In this document: in pieces, positions 1-9,452 of the stretch
How positions within the stretch are numbered: the stretch's first letter is position 1
Layout of the letters: each line of letters opens with the position of its first letter
Assembly (NCBI RefSeq): GCF_900086715.1
Contig: NZ_FLKH01000010.1
Coordinates: 434,001 to 498,000 of the forward strand
Source: Gracilibacillus timonensis
Lineage (GTDB): Bacteria > Bacillota > Bacilli > Bacillales > Amphibacillaceae
Direction of reading: 5' to 3'
Length of the DNA stretch: 64,000 nucleotides
Position numbers and translations under genes: made by a program
The notes under the pieces: model-generated
What the model saw: only the letters and a program-made list of their open reading frames with translations
What the model was told of the DNA's origin: nothing
Database searches by the model: none

Positions 1-47
1 GTATACTATCTACATAATACCTATTTTTTAATTAGGAGGTACCATAC

Positions 48-431
48 GTGAGACAAGTCAAATACTACATGTCCATTGCCCTATTTTTATTTATTCTAAC
101 TGGATGCACAAGTCAAGCTGCCGAAACAACAGAAACTGATATAAAAAAGCTTCTGAATCAATATCTCGAAGCGCTGGAGGAGAATGACACGGAAGTATTA
201 CTTCAATCTAGCAGAGATGTCAGATTTCCCAATAAAGAAGATCAAAGAGAGGCCTATGATACCATGAGTCAAGATATAACAGACACAAACATAGTAAACA
301 TACAGCAAGTAAAGGCTCAGGAATATGAAGCAACGGTAAAAATAGAAGAAGATGGAAAATCAATAGAGACAACATTCCCTATTCGCCGTGCAGATAACGA
401 ATGGAACATCATTGTGGGGCAAGATTATTAA
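48..431 (+). CDS. Small secreted lipoprotein, NTF2-like
   Basis: Predicted 127-residue lipoprotein of unknown function. The N-terminus has a short basic stretch, a hydrophobic helix and a lipobox (LTGC, Cys at about residue 20), so the mature protein should be anchored to the outer face of the membrane. The rest is acidic, with a helix-rich start and a strand-rich end ending in a Trp-containing strand. That layout resembles small NTF2-like or DUF4878-type lipoproteins, but this is a shape judgement only. The start is GTG at 48, with AGGAGGT about seven bases upstream. It stands alone and is followed by a rho-independent terminator at about 455-486. Confidence 0.75.
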   Translation: MRQVKYYMSIALFLFILTGCTSQAAETTETDIKKLLNQYLEALEENDTEVLLQSSRDVRFPNKEDQREAYDTMSQDITDTNIVNIQQVKAQEYEATVKIEEDGKSIETTFPIRRADNEWNIIVGQDY

Positions 432-454
432 TTAAAAAAAGCTCAGCTTATGCA

Positions 455-486
455 AAACCCCCCCTTTCACATTAAAAAAGGGGGTT
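455..486. terminator. Hairpin between convergent genes
   Basis: A run of C followed by T (456-467) pairs with an A run followed by five G and two T (475-486). It lies between the lipoprotein gene and the convergent nitroreductase gene, so it may serve both directions. Confidence 0.55.
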
Positions 487-497
487 AAGCATCTTAC

Positions 498-1064
498 TTA
501 CTCCACTACCGTAATCCTATCTTTTGCCGCAAATCTTGGAGTCGGAATTGGGGATTTGGCTGGGTAGCCAACCTGAATCTGGCCTACGACTCTCTCGTTC
601 TCTGTCAAACCAATCAATTCCGCCGTTTCTGCACAGGTCGCCAATTTACCCGTTTTCCAAAAAGTACTTAACCCTTCCTCCCATGCCAACAGACTGAAGT
701 TTTGAATCAGACAGCTGCTAGCAGCGTAGTCTTCTTCTCTTAATTTCGCATCGGTGTGCAGGGTGTTAATCACAAAAAAGAGGAACGGTACGCGGTTTAT
801 TTTGTCAAAGGCATTATCGCTGATCACTTGTAAATCTTCTTTGTTATCGGTGTTACTTTTGGCCATTGCCACTTCCCGGTTGATCTCCGCCAGCTTTCGT
901 TTGGCTTCTCCTTGCACAAATACGAATCGCCACGGTTCGGTCAATTTATGATTGGGTACCCAAATCGCCGTTTCCAATAATTCTTCTACTAATGCTGCCG
1001 ATACTTCCTTATCTTGATAAGCCGATATGGAGCGGCGTTCTCTGATGGTTTGTTTTAACGTCAT
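498..1064 (-). CDS. Nitroreductase family FMN-dependent oxidoreductase
   Basis: Flavin-dependent NAD(P)H oxidoreductase of the nitroreductase fold, 188 residues. The N-terminus has the family motif RERRSISAYQDKEV followed by the WVPNHKLTEPWRF segment that builds the FMN site. The C-terminal part has the VVGQIQVGYPA signature. The physiological substrate cannot be read from sequence. An upstream GTG at 1073 would add three residues, but the AAGGGAG site sits only about two bases from it and about ten bases from the ATG at 1064, so the ATG is preferred. A Fur-like box lies just upstream, which suggests iron-linked control. Confidence 0.85.
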   Translation of the reverse strand: MTLKQTIRERRSISAYQDKEVSAALVEELLETAIWVPNHKLTEPWRFVFVQGEAKRKLAEINREVAMAKSNTDNKEDLQVISDNAFDKINRVPFLFFVINTLHTDAKLREEDYAASSCLIQNFSLLAWEEGLSTFWKTGKLATCAETAELIGLTENERVVGQIQVGYPAKSPIPTPRFAAKDRITVVE

Positions 1065-1084
1065 AGCAACCACTCTCCCTTAAC

Positions 1085-1099
1085 TGATAATCATTTTCA
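1085..1099 (-). promoter_or_regulatory. Fur-type 7-1-7 box before the nitroreductase
   Basis: The 15-mer TGATAATCATTTTCA matches the Bacillus Fur/PerR/Zur 7-1-7 consensus TGATAATNATTATCA except at one base. It lies about 20 bases upstream of the nitroreductase start codon. A plausible promoter on the minus strand (TTGCAG, 16 bases, GATAAT) lies just upstream of it, so a bound repressor would sit over the transcription start. Which Fur-family member binds cannot be told from the site alone. Confidence 0.55.
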
Positions 1100-1210
1100 A
1101 CTATTATTATCTTATGTTATTTCCTCTCTGCAAGTCAAGTATGGAACTAGAAAAAGCCTCACTCTATCTCCAAACACTTTGACCGCTTCTTAATTTTTTC
1201 AAAAAAAGGG

Positions 1211-1239
1211 TTGCGCTCTGTTAAAAAATGCTGTAACAT
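1211..1239 (+). promoter_or_regulatory. Promoter of the S-box methionine operon
   Basis: TTGCGC (1211-1216) and TAACAT (1234-1239) are separated by 17 bases, upstream of the SAM riboswitch. Transcription would start near 1246 and include the whole leader. Confidence 0.5.
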
Positions 1240-1270
1240 ACTTACAAATGTTACTGAAAATTAAATATCT

Positions 1271-1427
1271 TTCTTATCCAGAGAGGTGGAGGGACTGGCC
1301 CTTTGATACCTCAGCAACCGTCTATTACAGACAAGGTGCTACTTCCAGCAAGCAATGAATGCTTGAAAGATGAGATGCTATGGCAGAATCAAATCCCCGT
1401 CTTTTAAGCAGACGGGGATTTTTTTAT
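1271..1427 (+). promoter_or_regulatory. SAM-I riboswitch (S-box) with terminator
   Basis: The leader has the S-box landmarks: the entry strand with AGAGAGGTGGAGGGACTGGCCC, then GATACCTCAGCAACCG, then an AAGGTGCTAC-like strand and a closing strand ending near 1376. A strong intrinsic terminator follows (ATCCCCGTC pairing with GACGGGGAT, 1393-1420, then a T run). High S-adenosylmethionine should favour termination before yitJ and metE. The downstream genes are exactly the expected targets. Confidence 0.95.
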
Positions 1428-1454
1428 ATTTTTTGAAAAGAGGTGAAGCAAAAT

Positions 1455-3302
1455 ATGACAACCATTTTGGAAAAACTGAAAAATCAACTAGTAGTAGCGG
1501 ATGGAGCAATGGGAACCTTACTGTATGCGCATGGAGGCAACCGCTGTTTTGAATCATACAATACTACGCACCCTGAACAAATCCTAAGTGTACACCGATC
1601 CTATATCGAGGCCGGCGCAGAGCTTATTCAAACCAATACATATGGCGCTAACTATATTAAACTATCGCGTTATGGCTTGGAAAATGATGTGCATGAATTG
1701 AACACCAAGGCAGTACAGCTTGCCAAACAAGCGGCAGGGAATCAGGCAAATGTGGTTGGCACGATTGGTGGAATCAGAGGAGTACAGAAATTGGACACCT
1801 CCGAGTCGGATATTATTCGTGGTTTTAAAGAGCAGCTCTTTTCCCTTCTTTTAGAGGGTGTCGATGGCATACTGCTGGAAACCTATTACGACTTTGAGGA
1901 AATAAAACAGGTGTTACAGATTGCCAGAAAAGAAACCGATCTACCGATTATCGCCAATGTATCCATGCATGAGCCAGGAGTAATGGAAAATGGTATGGCT
2001 CTGTCAACGGCATTACAAACATTAGAAGATATCGGTGCCGATGTCGTCGGTGTGAATTGCCATTTGGGACCACACTTTATGATCAAGGCATTAGAATCGG
2101 TACCGCTTCTGGAGAAAGCCTATTTGGCTGCTTATCCGAACGCTAGTCTGCCATCCTATCAAAATGGCAAACTAGTTTACAATCAGTTTAGTAACTACTT
2201 TGAACAGTGCGCTAAAGATTTCCGTGACCAAGGAGTGCATTTGATCGGGGGCTGCTGTGGTACTACTCCTGAACATATTCGCGCCTTAAAGAATGGCGTC
2301 ACTGGACTGAAACCGATAGAAAGCAAGGAGGTCATTCCGCTCCATTTCCCAGCTGAAAAGCAAACAGAATCTCCACCACCAGAAGAAACACTAGCAGGGA
2401 AAGCAGCTAAACAGACAACCGTGATTGTGGAGCTCGATGCACCAAAACATTTGGATACGGAAGATTTTATCAAAGGAGCATTTGCCTTAGAAAAAGCGGG
2501 AGTAGACGCAATTACACTGGCAGACAATTCTCTCGCCACACCACGCATCAGTAATGTAGCTATGGCAATCAAGATGAAGCAAGCAGGCTGCAAGGTTACA
2601 CCGCTTATTCACTTGACTTGTCGAGATCGCAATCTGATTGGTTTACAATCTCACTTAATGGGTTTACACACACTCGGATTACATGAAATCCTAGCGATTA
2701 CAGGCGATCCTACTCGCATTGGCGGGTTCCCTGGGGCTTCTTCGGTGTTTGATGTCACATCCTTTGAGCTGACCCGCTTAATCAAACAAAGCAATGAAGG
2801 ATTATCCTTCTCCGGCAGTTCTTTAAAAACAAAAAGCCATTTCCAAGTGGCAGCTGCCTTTAATCCGAATGTTGCTAATCTGGATAAGGCCGTTAAACGA
2901 ATGGAGCGAAAAATAAAGCATGGTGCCGATTATTTTCTTACCCAGCCCATCTTTAATCATGAACAAATCATCGCTCTCCACCGGGCAACCAAACATATTG
3001 ACAAACCGATTTTTGTCGGGGTTATGCCACTTACCTCTCATCGCAATGCCGAATTTCTGCATTATGAGGTACCAGGGATGAAACTTTCTGATGAGGTAAG
3101 AGCTAGAATGCAGCAGCACGATAACCGCACCGACAGTCTGCAAGAAGGTGTTGAAATTGCCAAAGAATTGATCGACACCGTACTAAGCTATTTTCATGGC
3201 GTCTATATCATTACCCCGTTTATGCACTATCCATTAACCGTTGAGTTAACTAAGTATGTGCATAAGCAAGTCAATCAAAAACAAGAAGAGAGCATCCGTT
3301 AA
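1455..3302 (+). CDS. yitJ: Bifunctional homocysteine S-methyltransferase / 5,10-methylene-THF reductase
   Basis: Cytosolic two-domain enzyme of 615 residues, close to the length of Bacillus YitJ. The N-terminal half is a homocysteine S-methyltransferase domain with DGAMGT near the start and the zinc ligands in VGVNCHLG and IGGCCGTTP. The C-terminal half is a methylenetetrahydrofolate reductase (MetF-like) with ITGDPTR and the YFLTQPIF segment. It should make 5-methyl-THF for MetE. A GTG at 1443 lies in frame, but AGAGGTGA is well placed for the ATG at 1455, so that start is chosen. It is the first gene after the SAM riboswitch and is followed 30 bases later by metE. Confidence 0.93.
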   Translation: MTTILEKLKNQLVVADGAMGTLLYAHGGNRCFESYNTTHPEQILSVHRSYIEAGAELIQTNTYGANYIKLSRYGLENDVHELNTKAVQLAKQAAGNQANVVGTIGGIRGVQKLDTSESDIIRGFKEQLFSLLLEGVDGILLETYYDFEEIKQVLQIARKETDLPIIANVSMHEPGVMENGMALSTALQTLEDIGADVVGVNCHLGPHFMIKALESVPLLEKAYLAAYPNASLPSYQNGKLVYNQFSNYFEQCAKDFRDQGVHLIGGCCGTTPEHIRALKNGVTGLKPIESKEVIPLHFPAEKQTESPPPEETLAGKAAKQTTVIVELDAPKHLDTEDFIKGAFALEKAGVDAITLADNSLATPRISNVAMAIKMKQAGCKVTPLIHLTCRDRNLIGLQSHLMGLHTLGLHEILAITGDPTRIGGFPGASSVFDVTSFELTRLIKQSNEGLSFSGSSLKTKSHFQVAAAFNPNVANLDKAVKRMERKIKHGADYFLTQPIFNHEQIIALHRATKHIDKPIFVGVMPLTSHRNAEFLHYEVPGMKLSDEVRARMQQHDNRTDSLQEGVEIAKELIDTVLSYFHGVYIITPFMHYPLTVELTKYVHKQVNQKQEESIR

Positions 3303-3332
3303 AAAAACTAATCAAATAAAGGAGTTTTTTAA

Positions 3333-5606
3333 ATGACAACTATCTTAAGTAATAACCTAGGCTACCCTCGTATTGGCGAAAAAAGAGAATGGAAAAGAGC
3401 AATCGAGGCATTTTGGCAAGGAAATCTCAACGAAGAAGAGCTAAAGTCAAAAACGAAACAATTACGCCTGCACAGCCTTAAAAAGCAACAGGAACAAGGG
3501 ATTGATCTGATTCCAGTAGGAGATTTCTCCTTTTATGACCATATCTTGGATACAGCGATTGCCTTTAATCTGATCCCTAAGCGTTTTCAGCATCATGATC
3601 CAACCGAGTTATCTACTTATTTTGCGATTGCTCGCGGCGAGACCAATGCCGTGGCAGCAGAAATGACGAAATGGTTCAACACCAACTATCATTATATTGT
3701 ACCGGAATTAGAGGGAACGACACCAAAACTAAATGAGAACCGGGCGCTTACTTATTATCAAGAGGCTAAAGAAGAACTAGGGATTCATGGTAAACCTGTT
3801 CTTGTCGGTCCGGTCACATTAATTAAATTAGCTAAAAAATATCAAACGAAGGACTTTGATCATTGGATTGACCAGTTACTTCCGCTTTATCAACAGGTGT
3901 TACAAGAACTAGCGGAAGCCGGCGCAGAATGGGTACAGATTGATGAACCGATCTTAGGCACAAACTTATCAGAAAAAGAAATCAGCACCGTAGAACGTGT
4001 ATATCAGGCTTTTGCCACAGAAATACCGAACATTAACATTTTACTGCAGACTTATTTCGAAACCGTACAGCACTATGAGCGAGTGATCGCTTTACCAGTG
4101 GCTGGAATTGGGCTTGATTTTGTGCATGGAGATAGTCTTACACTTATTCAAAAATTCGGTTTTCCACAAGACAAGGTATTAGGGGCCGGCGTGATCAATG
4201 GTCGAAATGTCTGGCGCGCCAATCTGGAAACAAAATATCAATTATTACAAGACATTCTAGAAGCTACTTCAGTAGATACCCTTTTGGTACAGCCGTCTTC
4301 TTCCCTATTACATGTACCGGTGACAAAAACATTAGAGGAAAAGCTGGATGATATCGTAAAAGAAGGACTTAGTTTTGCTGATGAGAAGTTAACGGAAATT
4401 TCCGTATTAACAAAGGCATTAACAGAAGGAAAAGAAACCGTACAAACAGCAATCAGTGCAAGTCAAACGGCAATTCAACAGCTCGATCAATCGGATTATC
4501 GTAACCAAACACCTGAGGCAGCGGATCAACAAGCTGTGCGCAGTTTGCCTTTTAGTGAGAGAAAGAAACTACAGCATGCAGAACTGAACCTGCCGCTTTT
4601 GCCAACAACTACGATCGGCAGTCTTCCCCAGACGCCAGAGGTGAAACGCACCCGTACCAAGTGGCGTCGAGGAGAGATTACCAATGCACAATATGAAGAA
4701 TTCGTGCAATCAGAAACACAAAGATGGATCAAAATACAAGAGGATCTGGATTTGGATGTGCTCGTGCATGGTGAATTCGAGCGTAACGATATGGTCGAAT
4801 ACTTTGGAGAACAATTAAAAGGCTTTGCCGTTACCGAGTTTGGCTGGGTACAATCCTATGGTTCCCGCTGCGTCAAGCCACCATTATTAGCTGGTAATGT
4901 GGAATGGGATCGTCCGATTACCGTTAAAGAGATCGCCTATGCCCAGTCACTGACTAAACGTCCAGTAAAAGGGATGCTTACAGGACCGGTCACCATTTTT
5001 AACTGGTCTTTTGTCCATGAAGAATTACCTCGCTTTACTGTACAAGATCAAATCGGGTTGGCATTGGAGAAAGAAGTGTTGGCATTGGAAGAAGCAGGCA
5101 TTCAAATCATCCAAGTCGACGAACCGGCATTACGTGAAGGACTTCCGCTGGATAAATTAAAATGGCCTGCCTATTTCGACGCTGCTGTTCATGCCTTTAG
5201 TTTAGCTACTACATCGGTGAAAGCTGAAACGCAAATTCACACTCATATGTGCTATTCAGATTTCGGTTCCATTTACGAAGCGATCGACGGATTAGACGTC
5301 GACGTGATTTCTATCGAGACCTCACGTAGTCACGGGCAAATGGTCGAAACCTTTGAAAAAAATGATTATCAAAAGGAAATTGGGCTCGGCGTTTATGATA
5401 TCCACAGTCCACGTATTCCATCTGTGGAAGAATTGCTAACCAATATTGATCGGGCCTTAGAAACCATTGATGTGGAACAATTCTGGATCAACCCAGACTG
5501 CGGCCTCAAGACAAGGAAAGAAACAGAAACGGTCGCCGCTTTGGAGAAGATGGTCGAAGCAGCTAAGATCGCACGTAAGCAGTATACGACTGCTAAGCAA
5601 CAGTAG
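3333..5606 (+). CDS. metE: Cobalamin-independent methionine synthase
   Basis: 5-methyltetrahydropteroyltriglutamate-homocysteine methyltransferase of 757 residues, the normal MetE length. The N-terminal domain begins with the conserved [15 protein letters not shown]. The catalytic C-terminal domain carries the zinc ligands in HTHMCYSDF and NPDCGLKTR, plus the DIHSPR motif. It uses the methyl-THF made by the preceding YitJ to form methionine without B12. AAAGGAG precedes the ATG. It shares the S-box leader with yitJ and ends at a terminator around 5623-5666. Confidence 0.97.
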   Translation: MTTILSNNLGYPRIGEKREWKRAIEAFWQGNLNEEELKSKTKQLRLHSLKKQQEQGIDLIPVGDFSFYDHILDTAIAFNLIPKRFQHHDPTELSTYFAIARGETNAVAAEMTKWFNTNYHYIVPELEGTTPKLNENRALTYYQEAKEELGIHGKPVLVGPVTLIKLAKKYQTKDFDHWIDQLLPLYQQVLQELAEAGAEWVQIDEPILGTNLSEKEISTVERVYQAFATEIPNINILLQTYFETVQHYERVIALPVAGIGLDFVHGDSLTLIQKFGFPQDKVLGAGVINGRNVWRANLETKYQLLQDILEATSVDTLLVQPSSSLLHVPVTKTLEEKLDDIVKEGLSFADEKLTEISVLTKALTEGKETVQTAISASQTAIQQLDQSDYRNQTPEAADQQAVRSLPFSERKKLQHAELNLPLLPTTTIGSLPQTPEVKRTRTKWRRGEITNAQYEEFVQSETQRWIKIQEDLDLDVLVHGEFERNDMVEYFGEQLKGFAVTEFGWVQSYGSRCVKPPLLAGNVEWDRPITVKEIAYAQSLTKRPVKGMLTGPVTIFNWSFVHEELPRFTVQDQIGLALEKEVLALEEAGIQIIQVDEPALREGLPLDKLKWPAYFDAAVHAFSLATTSVKAETQIHTHMCYSDFGSIYEAIDGLDVDVISIETSRSHGQMVETFEKNDYQKEIGLGVYDIHSPRIPSVEELLTNIDRALETIDVEQFWINPDCGLKTRKETETVAALEKMVEAAKIARKQYTTAKQQ

Positions 5607-5622
5607 ATTATAACGGGTTAGC

Positions 5623-5666
5623 AAGGGATAACATAGGTTTTTACCGCTATGTTATCCCTTTTTTAT
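5623..5666 (+). terminator. Terminator of yitJ-metE
   Basis: AAGGGATAACATA (5623-5635) pairs perfectly with TATGTTATCCCTT (5648-5660), followed by a T run. Confidence 0.85.
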
Positions 5667-5780
5667 ACTATGCAATGATAGATGGGATTCATGAAATACA
5701 TACGAAACATCATCATTTGTCTGTCTGCTGTTATGAACGGTGAGTATCGCTTTCCATTACAGAAAAAATCAGAGCTATCA

Positions 5781-5816
5781 GGAAGATGGCATTTCCACAT
5801 AAGAATGCCATCTTCC
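5781..5816. repeat. 13-bp perfect stem-loop in a gene-free gap
   Basis: GGAAGATGGCATT (5781-5793) pairs with AATGCCATCTTCC (5804-5816) around a 10-base loop. Only a weak T run follows. It lies in the 296-base gap between metE and the convergent lipoprotein gene. It may be a second terminator or a processed RNA hairpin. I see no gene in the rest of this gap. Confidence 0.5.
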
Positions 5817-5902
5817 ATGTTTTACATGAATGCACAAAGTATTTCAGAAAAACATACACATTTTATTTAACAACCTTACCATTCCCCACAATAGTAACAG
5901 CT

Positions 5903-6334
5903 TTAAGATGATTCTTCATCCAACATGATGGTCCTAGTACCCCAATTGTGATTCGTCCATATTTTCTCTAGTTCTTCTATTTCAGGATGATAAGCAAGCA
6001 CATCATTTACTTTCCTTTCATTCCCACTAGTTAACTCTATTTCAATTAGCATATGATAATCCGGAAGATAGGCTAAATAATAATCATCTTCACTAGTAAG
6101 ATGTATATCAACTTTTAAATATGTCTCTCTATCTTCAGTCGTTACTTCCCGGTAAATACTTTCTAACTGATCTTCGTTAATACCAGTACTAAGTTCTAAC
6201 GAGTTTTTAAAATCGCCTCTCACAACCGATGATTCAATAAATTGAAAAACAACATCCTCCTCAGACATACCATTATCTGCACAACCACATAATATTAAAA
6301 ATGCCATTATCATTGTAAGGAATTTTGCTTTCAT
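5903..6334 (-). CDS. Putative lipoprotein of unknown function
   Basis: 143-residue protein with a lipoprotein signal (hydrophobic core MIMAFLILCGC, modified Cys near residue 19). The mature part is acidic and ends in EKIWTNHNWGTRTIML, with no domain I recognise. GAGGAGATAATA places the ATG at 6334. The adjoining 230-base gap (6335-6564) has no supported gene. It holds a 9-bp inverted repeat TAGCCCAAG/CTTGGGCTA at 6525-6555, just downstream of the next gene on the minus strand, without a clear T run. Confidence 0.65.
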   Translation of the reverse strand: MKAKFLTMIMAFLILCGCADNGMSEEDVVFQFIESSVVRGDFKNSLELSTGINEDQLESIYREVTTEDRETYLKVDIHLTSEDDYYLAYLPDYHMLIEIELTSGNERKVNDVLAYHPEIEELEKIWTNHNWGTRTIMLDEESS

Positions 6335-6564
6335 ATTATTATCTCCTCTACATTGGCGATGTTTATAAAGTTCTTTTTATATTCTACCCATTCTTTTAAT
6401 AGCTCATGTTTTTCCCAATAGCTTCATTTTCTTTGGAGAAATTTTTTTATTTGATCAATGGTGAAAAAGGATTCAGAGACTTAGAAAAACAAGAGAAGAG
6501 AACAACGGCAAACCGGTTTTCACCTAGCCCAAGACCCAAAACGGGACTTGGGCTACGGGGATGC

Positions 6565-7431
6565 TTAGAGGTCCTCTTTTAACGCCTCGATTACGTCTTT
6601 TTCCAAACCGGTAATTCTTGAAATTAGATCTAAAGAAAATCCTTCCTCCAACATTTCTATGGCGACTTCTTTTTTCCCTATTTCCTTTCCTTTCTCCTCA
6701 TACGAAATAGGAAGCTCCAAAATCTTTTCGGCGTCGTCCGATCGTTTGATTTCCTCCATTAGTTCTTCCTCCTCTTCTTCATTTAAGGTTAAATAGCTTT
6801 CAAAAAAGCCATAAATCAAGCGTTCTTTGGCTGGATCCAGTTTCATTCGTACCAGCATACGCAGAAATTCTTTCTTCACCTCTACCTTTTCTTCTTCGGA
6901 ATAGCCCATTTTACTCAGAAGGGCAGCCGCTGCAGGGTTGTCCGACTGAATATAGTCGCGCCAGTCTTTTTTGCGCAAATGAAGGGTCCTATAGTTAAAG
7001 GTTAACACATGATGGAAAGGGAAAGCCATCGTATATTGATCATATTCCCAGTCTTCCTCGTAACTAAAAACGGCAATCGGCACAATTGGTTTTCTATACC
7101 TATTATACAGCATGTTAAAATAAAGAAACATGCGCTCATGGAAATTCGACTGCTGGTAACTCTGTGGTTCGACATGGATAATCAGAACGGCATCGCTTTT
7201 CTTCAACTTGGCTTCTACGACAATATCCAGGCGGCGGGCGTCTCCATCATGCAAGTCGGAAAATACTTCTTCCGAGAGGGGCTTGATGGTTGCAAAATCT
7301 AAATAAGCATGGACATCAGGGAAAAAGGCCTCCAGAAATTCTTCAAAAAAGTGGTGGATCAATTCTTTGAATAGTTGGTCATGTTTGGTGTAGGTCTGAG
7401 TTGCTTCTCGAACGAGTGAGAGTACGGTCAT
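6565..7431 (-). CDS. Rpn / PD-(D/E)XK-type nuclease-transposase family protein
   Basis: 288-residue protein resembling the Rpn family (recombination-promoting nuclease, formerly putative transposase). The N-terminal half has TKHDQLFKELIHHFFEEFLEAFFP, then a core with RRLDIVVEAKL and VLIIHVEPQSYQQ, which fits a PD-(D/E)XK fold with its D and E/Q residues. The C-terminal half is strongly acidic and helical (EEEEEELMEEIKRS), ending in a small helical repeat with SLDLISRITGLEKDVIEALKE. It is likely a DNA-acting protein, but its role is unproven. It is monocistronic. The 280-base gap upstream (7432-7711) shows nothing I can support. Confidence 0.75.
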   Translation of the reverse strand: MTVLSLVREATQTYTKHDQLFKELIHHFFEEFLEAFFPDVHAYLDFATIKPLSEEVFSDLHDGDARRLDIVVEAKLKKSDAVLIIHVEPQSYQQSNFHERMFLYFNMLYNRYRKPIVPIAVFSYEEDWEYDQYTMAFPFHHVLTFNYRTLHLRKKDWRDYIQSDNPAAAALLSKMGYSEEEKVEVKKEFLRMLVRMKLDPAKERLIYGFFESYLTLNEEEEEELMEEIKRSDDAEKILELPISYEEKGKEIGKKEVAIEMLEEGFSLDLISRITGLEKDVIEALKEDL

Positions 7432-7711
7432 TATGGCACGTCCTTTGCGAGGTTATAGGAGGATGGATCGTGGTGAAGTTCTAAGACTAGTATAGCATCT
7501 ATCACTAAAAAGAACAAGTGTTTGTATTGATTTTTTTATTTCATAAAACTATAGTCTTGTTAAAATCGTAGTAAGCACGTCTTCCAAATCCTAAAAACAT
7601 CTTGTACGTACTGATGAAGATTTGACTTTTAAAATGCCACTCGTTGTTCCAAATTACAGACTAAAATCGATCTAAACCTTTTAACGTATTTTAGCCAAGA
7701 AGTCTCCATCC

Positions 7712-8038
7712 TCAAGAAATGTCAACCTTCTTTTTTGGCTTATAGAGCAACATTATTAGTAGAATTATGGTAATAATTGTTCCTGTAACGCCAGTATATA
7801 AAGAATCTAGTTGTTCTCCAAAGTAAATATATATATAACCGAAAATCAAAGCTAATGCTACTGCCATGATATTAATAGGATGGAAGCCATCTGATGTGTA
7901 AATTGCGAGTATACAAAGAACGGTCAGAATGAGCATTGTTGCTAAATCAGATAATAACTCTGGGTATATCGCTCTTGTAACGAATAGTAAGGCTATACAT
8001 AGAGCTACCATAATATTTATCATTCTACTATTTTTCAT
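7712..8038 (-). CDS. Small four-helix membrane protein, function unknown
   Basis: 108 residues, almost entirely hydrophobic, with about four transmembrane segments (roughly residues 7-25, 30-47, 53-72 and 80-100) and a basic tail KPKKKVD. The ribosome binding site is weak (AGGGATGA). No family recognised and no operon partner. Confidence 0.55.
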   Translation of the reverse strand: MKNSRMINIMVALCIALLFVTRAIYPELLSDLATMLILTVLCILAIYTSDGFHPINIMAVALALIFGYIYIYFGEQLDSLYTGVTGTIITIILLIMLLYKPKKKVDIS

Positions 8039-8187
8039 ACAAAATCATCCCTAAATTTATTTTCCATTTCACCTTCCTCACACAAATCTTACAGCCTCAA
8101 CGTAACACACATTTTGTTTTAAGTGAATTCTTCCAAAGTAATTTTTGGCTGTAAAAAACCACAATAAATTAATTTACTTCATACACC

Positions 8188-8216
8188 TTGTATCTCCATC
8201 GATAATCGCTTACAAT
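8188..8216 (+). promoter_or_regulatory. gal operon promoter with a cre-like site in the spacer
   Basis: TTGTAT (8188-8193) and TACAAT (8211-8216) are spaced by exactly 17 bases. On the minus strand, 8214-8201 reads TGTAAGCGATTATC, which has a perfect left half of a CcpA cre site (TGWAANCG) and a degraded right half. It overlaps the promoter spacer, so bound CcpA would block initiation. An A/T-rich palindromic stretch follows before the galK ribosome site. Confidence 0.5.
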
Positions 8217-8267
8217 ATAGTTAATAAATTAAATTAATTAAGTTAAAAATGAAAGGAGAAGAACGAC

Positions 8268-9440
8268 ATGAATATTTCTGAATTAACCACTAAGTTTCAA
8301 GAGACATTCGCTACGTCCGCACAACCACGCACCTTTTTTGCGCCAGGCCGTATTAATCTGATCGGAGAGCATACCGACTATAATGGTGGGCACGTCTTCC
8401 CTGCTGCGATCTCGTTTGGCACGTATGCACTTGCTATTCCTAGAGAGGATAGAACATTACGCTTCTATTCTGATAATTTCCCGGAAAAAGGGATCATCGA
8501 GGTTTCTCTGAATGAGCTAGCCTATCAAAAGGCAGATGATTGGACCAATTTCCCTAAAGGGATGGTGCTTTATTTAAAGAAAGCAGGCTATTCGATTGAA
8601 ACCGGTTTTGATGTGTTATTCTATGGTAATATTCCGAATGCAGCCGGTTTATCCTCTTCTGCTTCGCTAGAGCTTGTTACCGGTGTGTTACTGGAAAACC
8701 TCTATTCTTTTACCATTGATCGTCTGCAATTGGTTCAGCTCGGTCAAAAGGTAGAAAATCATTACATCGGTGTAAACAGTGGAATCATGGATCAATTTGC
8801 GGTAGGAATGGGCAAGAAAGATCATGCCATGCTCTTAAATTGTGATACATTAGATTATCAATATGCCCCCATTCAATTAGAAAATCATGATATCATTATT
8901 ATTAACACGAATAAGCGACGTGAGCTTGCGGAATCAAAATACAATGAACGTCGCAGTCAGTGTGAAACAGCCCTAGCCGATTTACAAAGCGAATTATCAA
9001 TCAACAGCCTCGGTGAGCTAACACCAGAACAATTTGAACAAAATCGTCAACTAATTAAAGACAGCACTAACCAACAACGTGCCAAGCATGCCGTCTATGA
9101 AAATGCCAGAACCATTGAAGCCTTACAACAATTAAAGGCCGGCGAGCTGGACACCTTTGGTCAGCTGATAAACCAGTCCCATGTTTCCTTACGTGATGAC
9201 TATGAAGTTACTGGACTTGAGCTGGATACCATTGCCGAAACCGCCTGGCAGCAAAAGGGTGTCTTAGGAGCGCGAATGACAGGAGCAGGATTTGGCGGAT
9301 GTGCTATTGCTATCGTTGAAAAAAACCAAGTAGACACGGTACAGCAGGCTATTACTGAAGCCTATCAAGCAAAGGTAGGTTACGCCCCAACGTTTTATAT
9401 TGCGGCAATCGGCGATGGTGCCAAAGAAATCGAACTTTAG
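8268..9440 (+). CDS. galK: Galactokinase
   Basis: GHMP-family kinase that phosphorylates alpha-D-galactose at O1, first step of the Leloir pathway, 390 residues (normal length). It shows the galactokinase signature GRINLIGEHTDYNGG near residue 26, the ATP-binding GNIPNAAGLSSSASLE loop, and the C-terminal GARMTGAGFGGCA motif. GAAAGGAG places the ATG. First gene of the gal operon, 12 bases before galE. Confidence 0.97.
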   Translation: MNISELTTKFQETFATSAQPRTFFAPGRINLIGEHTDYNGGHVFPAAISFGTYALAIPREDRTLRFYSDNFPEKGIIEVSLNELAYQKADDWTNFPKGMVLYLKKAGYSIETGFDVLFYGNIPNAAGLSSSASLELVTGVLLENLYSFTIDRLQLVQLGQKVENHYIGVNSGIMDQFAVGMGKKDHAMLLNCDTLDYQYAPIQLENHDIIIINTNKRRELAESKYNERRSQCETALADLQSELSINSLGELTPEQFEQNRQLIKDSTNQQRAKHAVYENARTIEALQQLKAGELDTFGQLINQSHVSLRDDYEVTGLELDTIAETAWQQKGVLGARMTGAGFGGCAIAIVEKNQVDTVQQAITEAYQAKVGYAPTFYIAAIGDGAKEIEL

Positions 9441-9452
9441 GAGGAATATTAG

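Noticed and set aside
5868-5921. 18-codon minus-strand frame ending in AVTIVGNGKVVK, like the tail of an amidohydrolase
   Set aside because: Too short, overlaps the end of the lipoprotein gene, and no upstream remnant of such an enzyme could be followed.
6525-6555. Terminator after the Rpn-type gene
   Set aside because: A 9-bp stem exists but no T run follows on the minus strand, so it is noted only as an inverted repeat.
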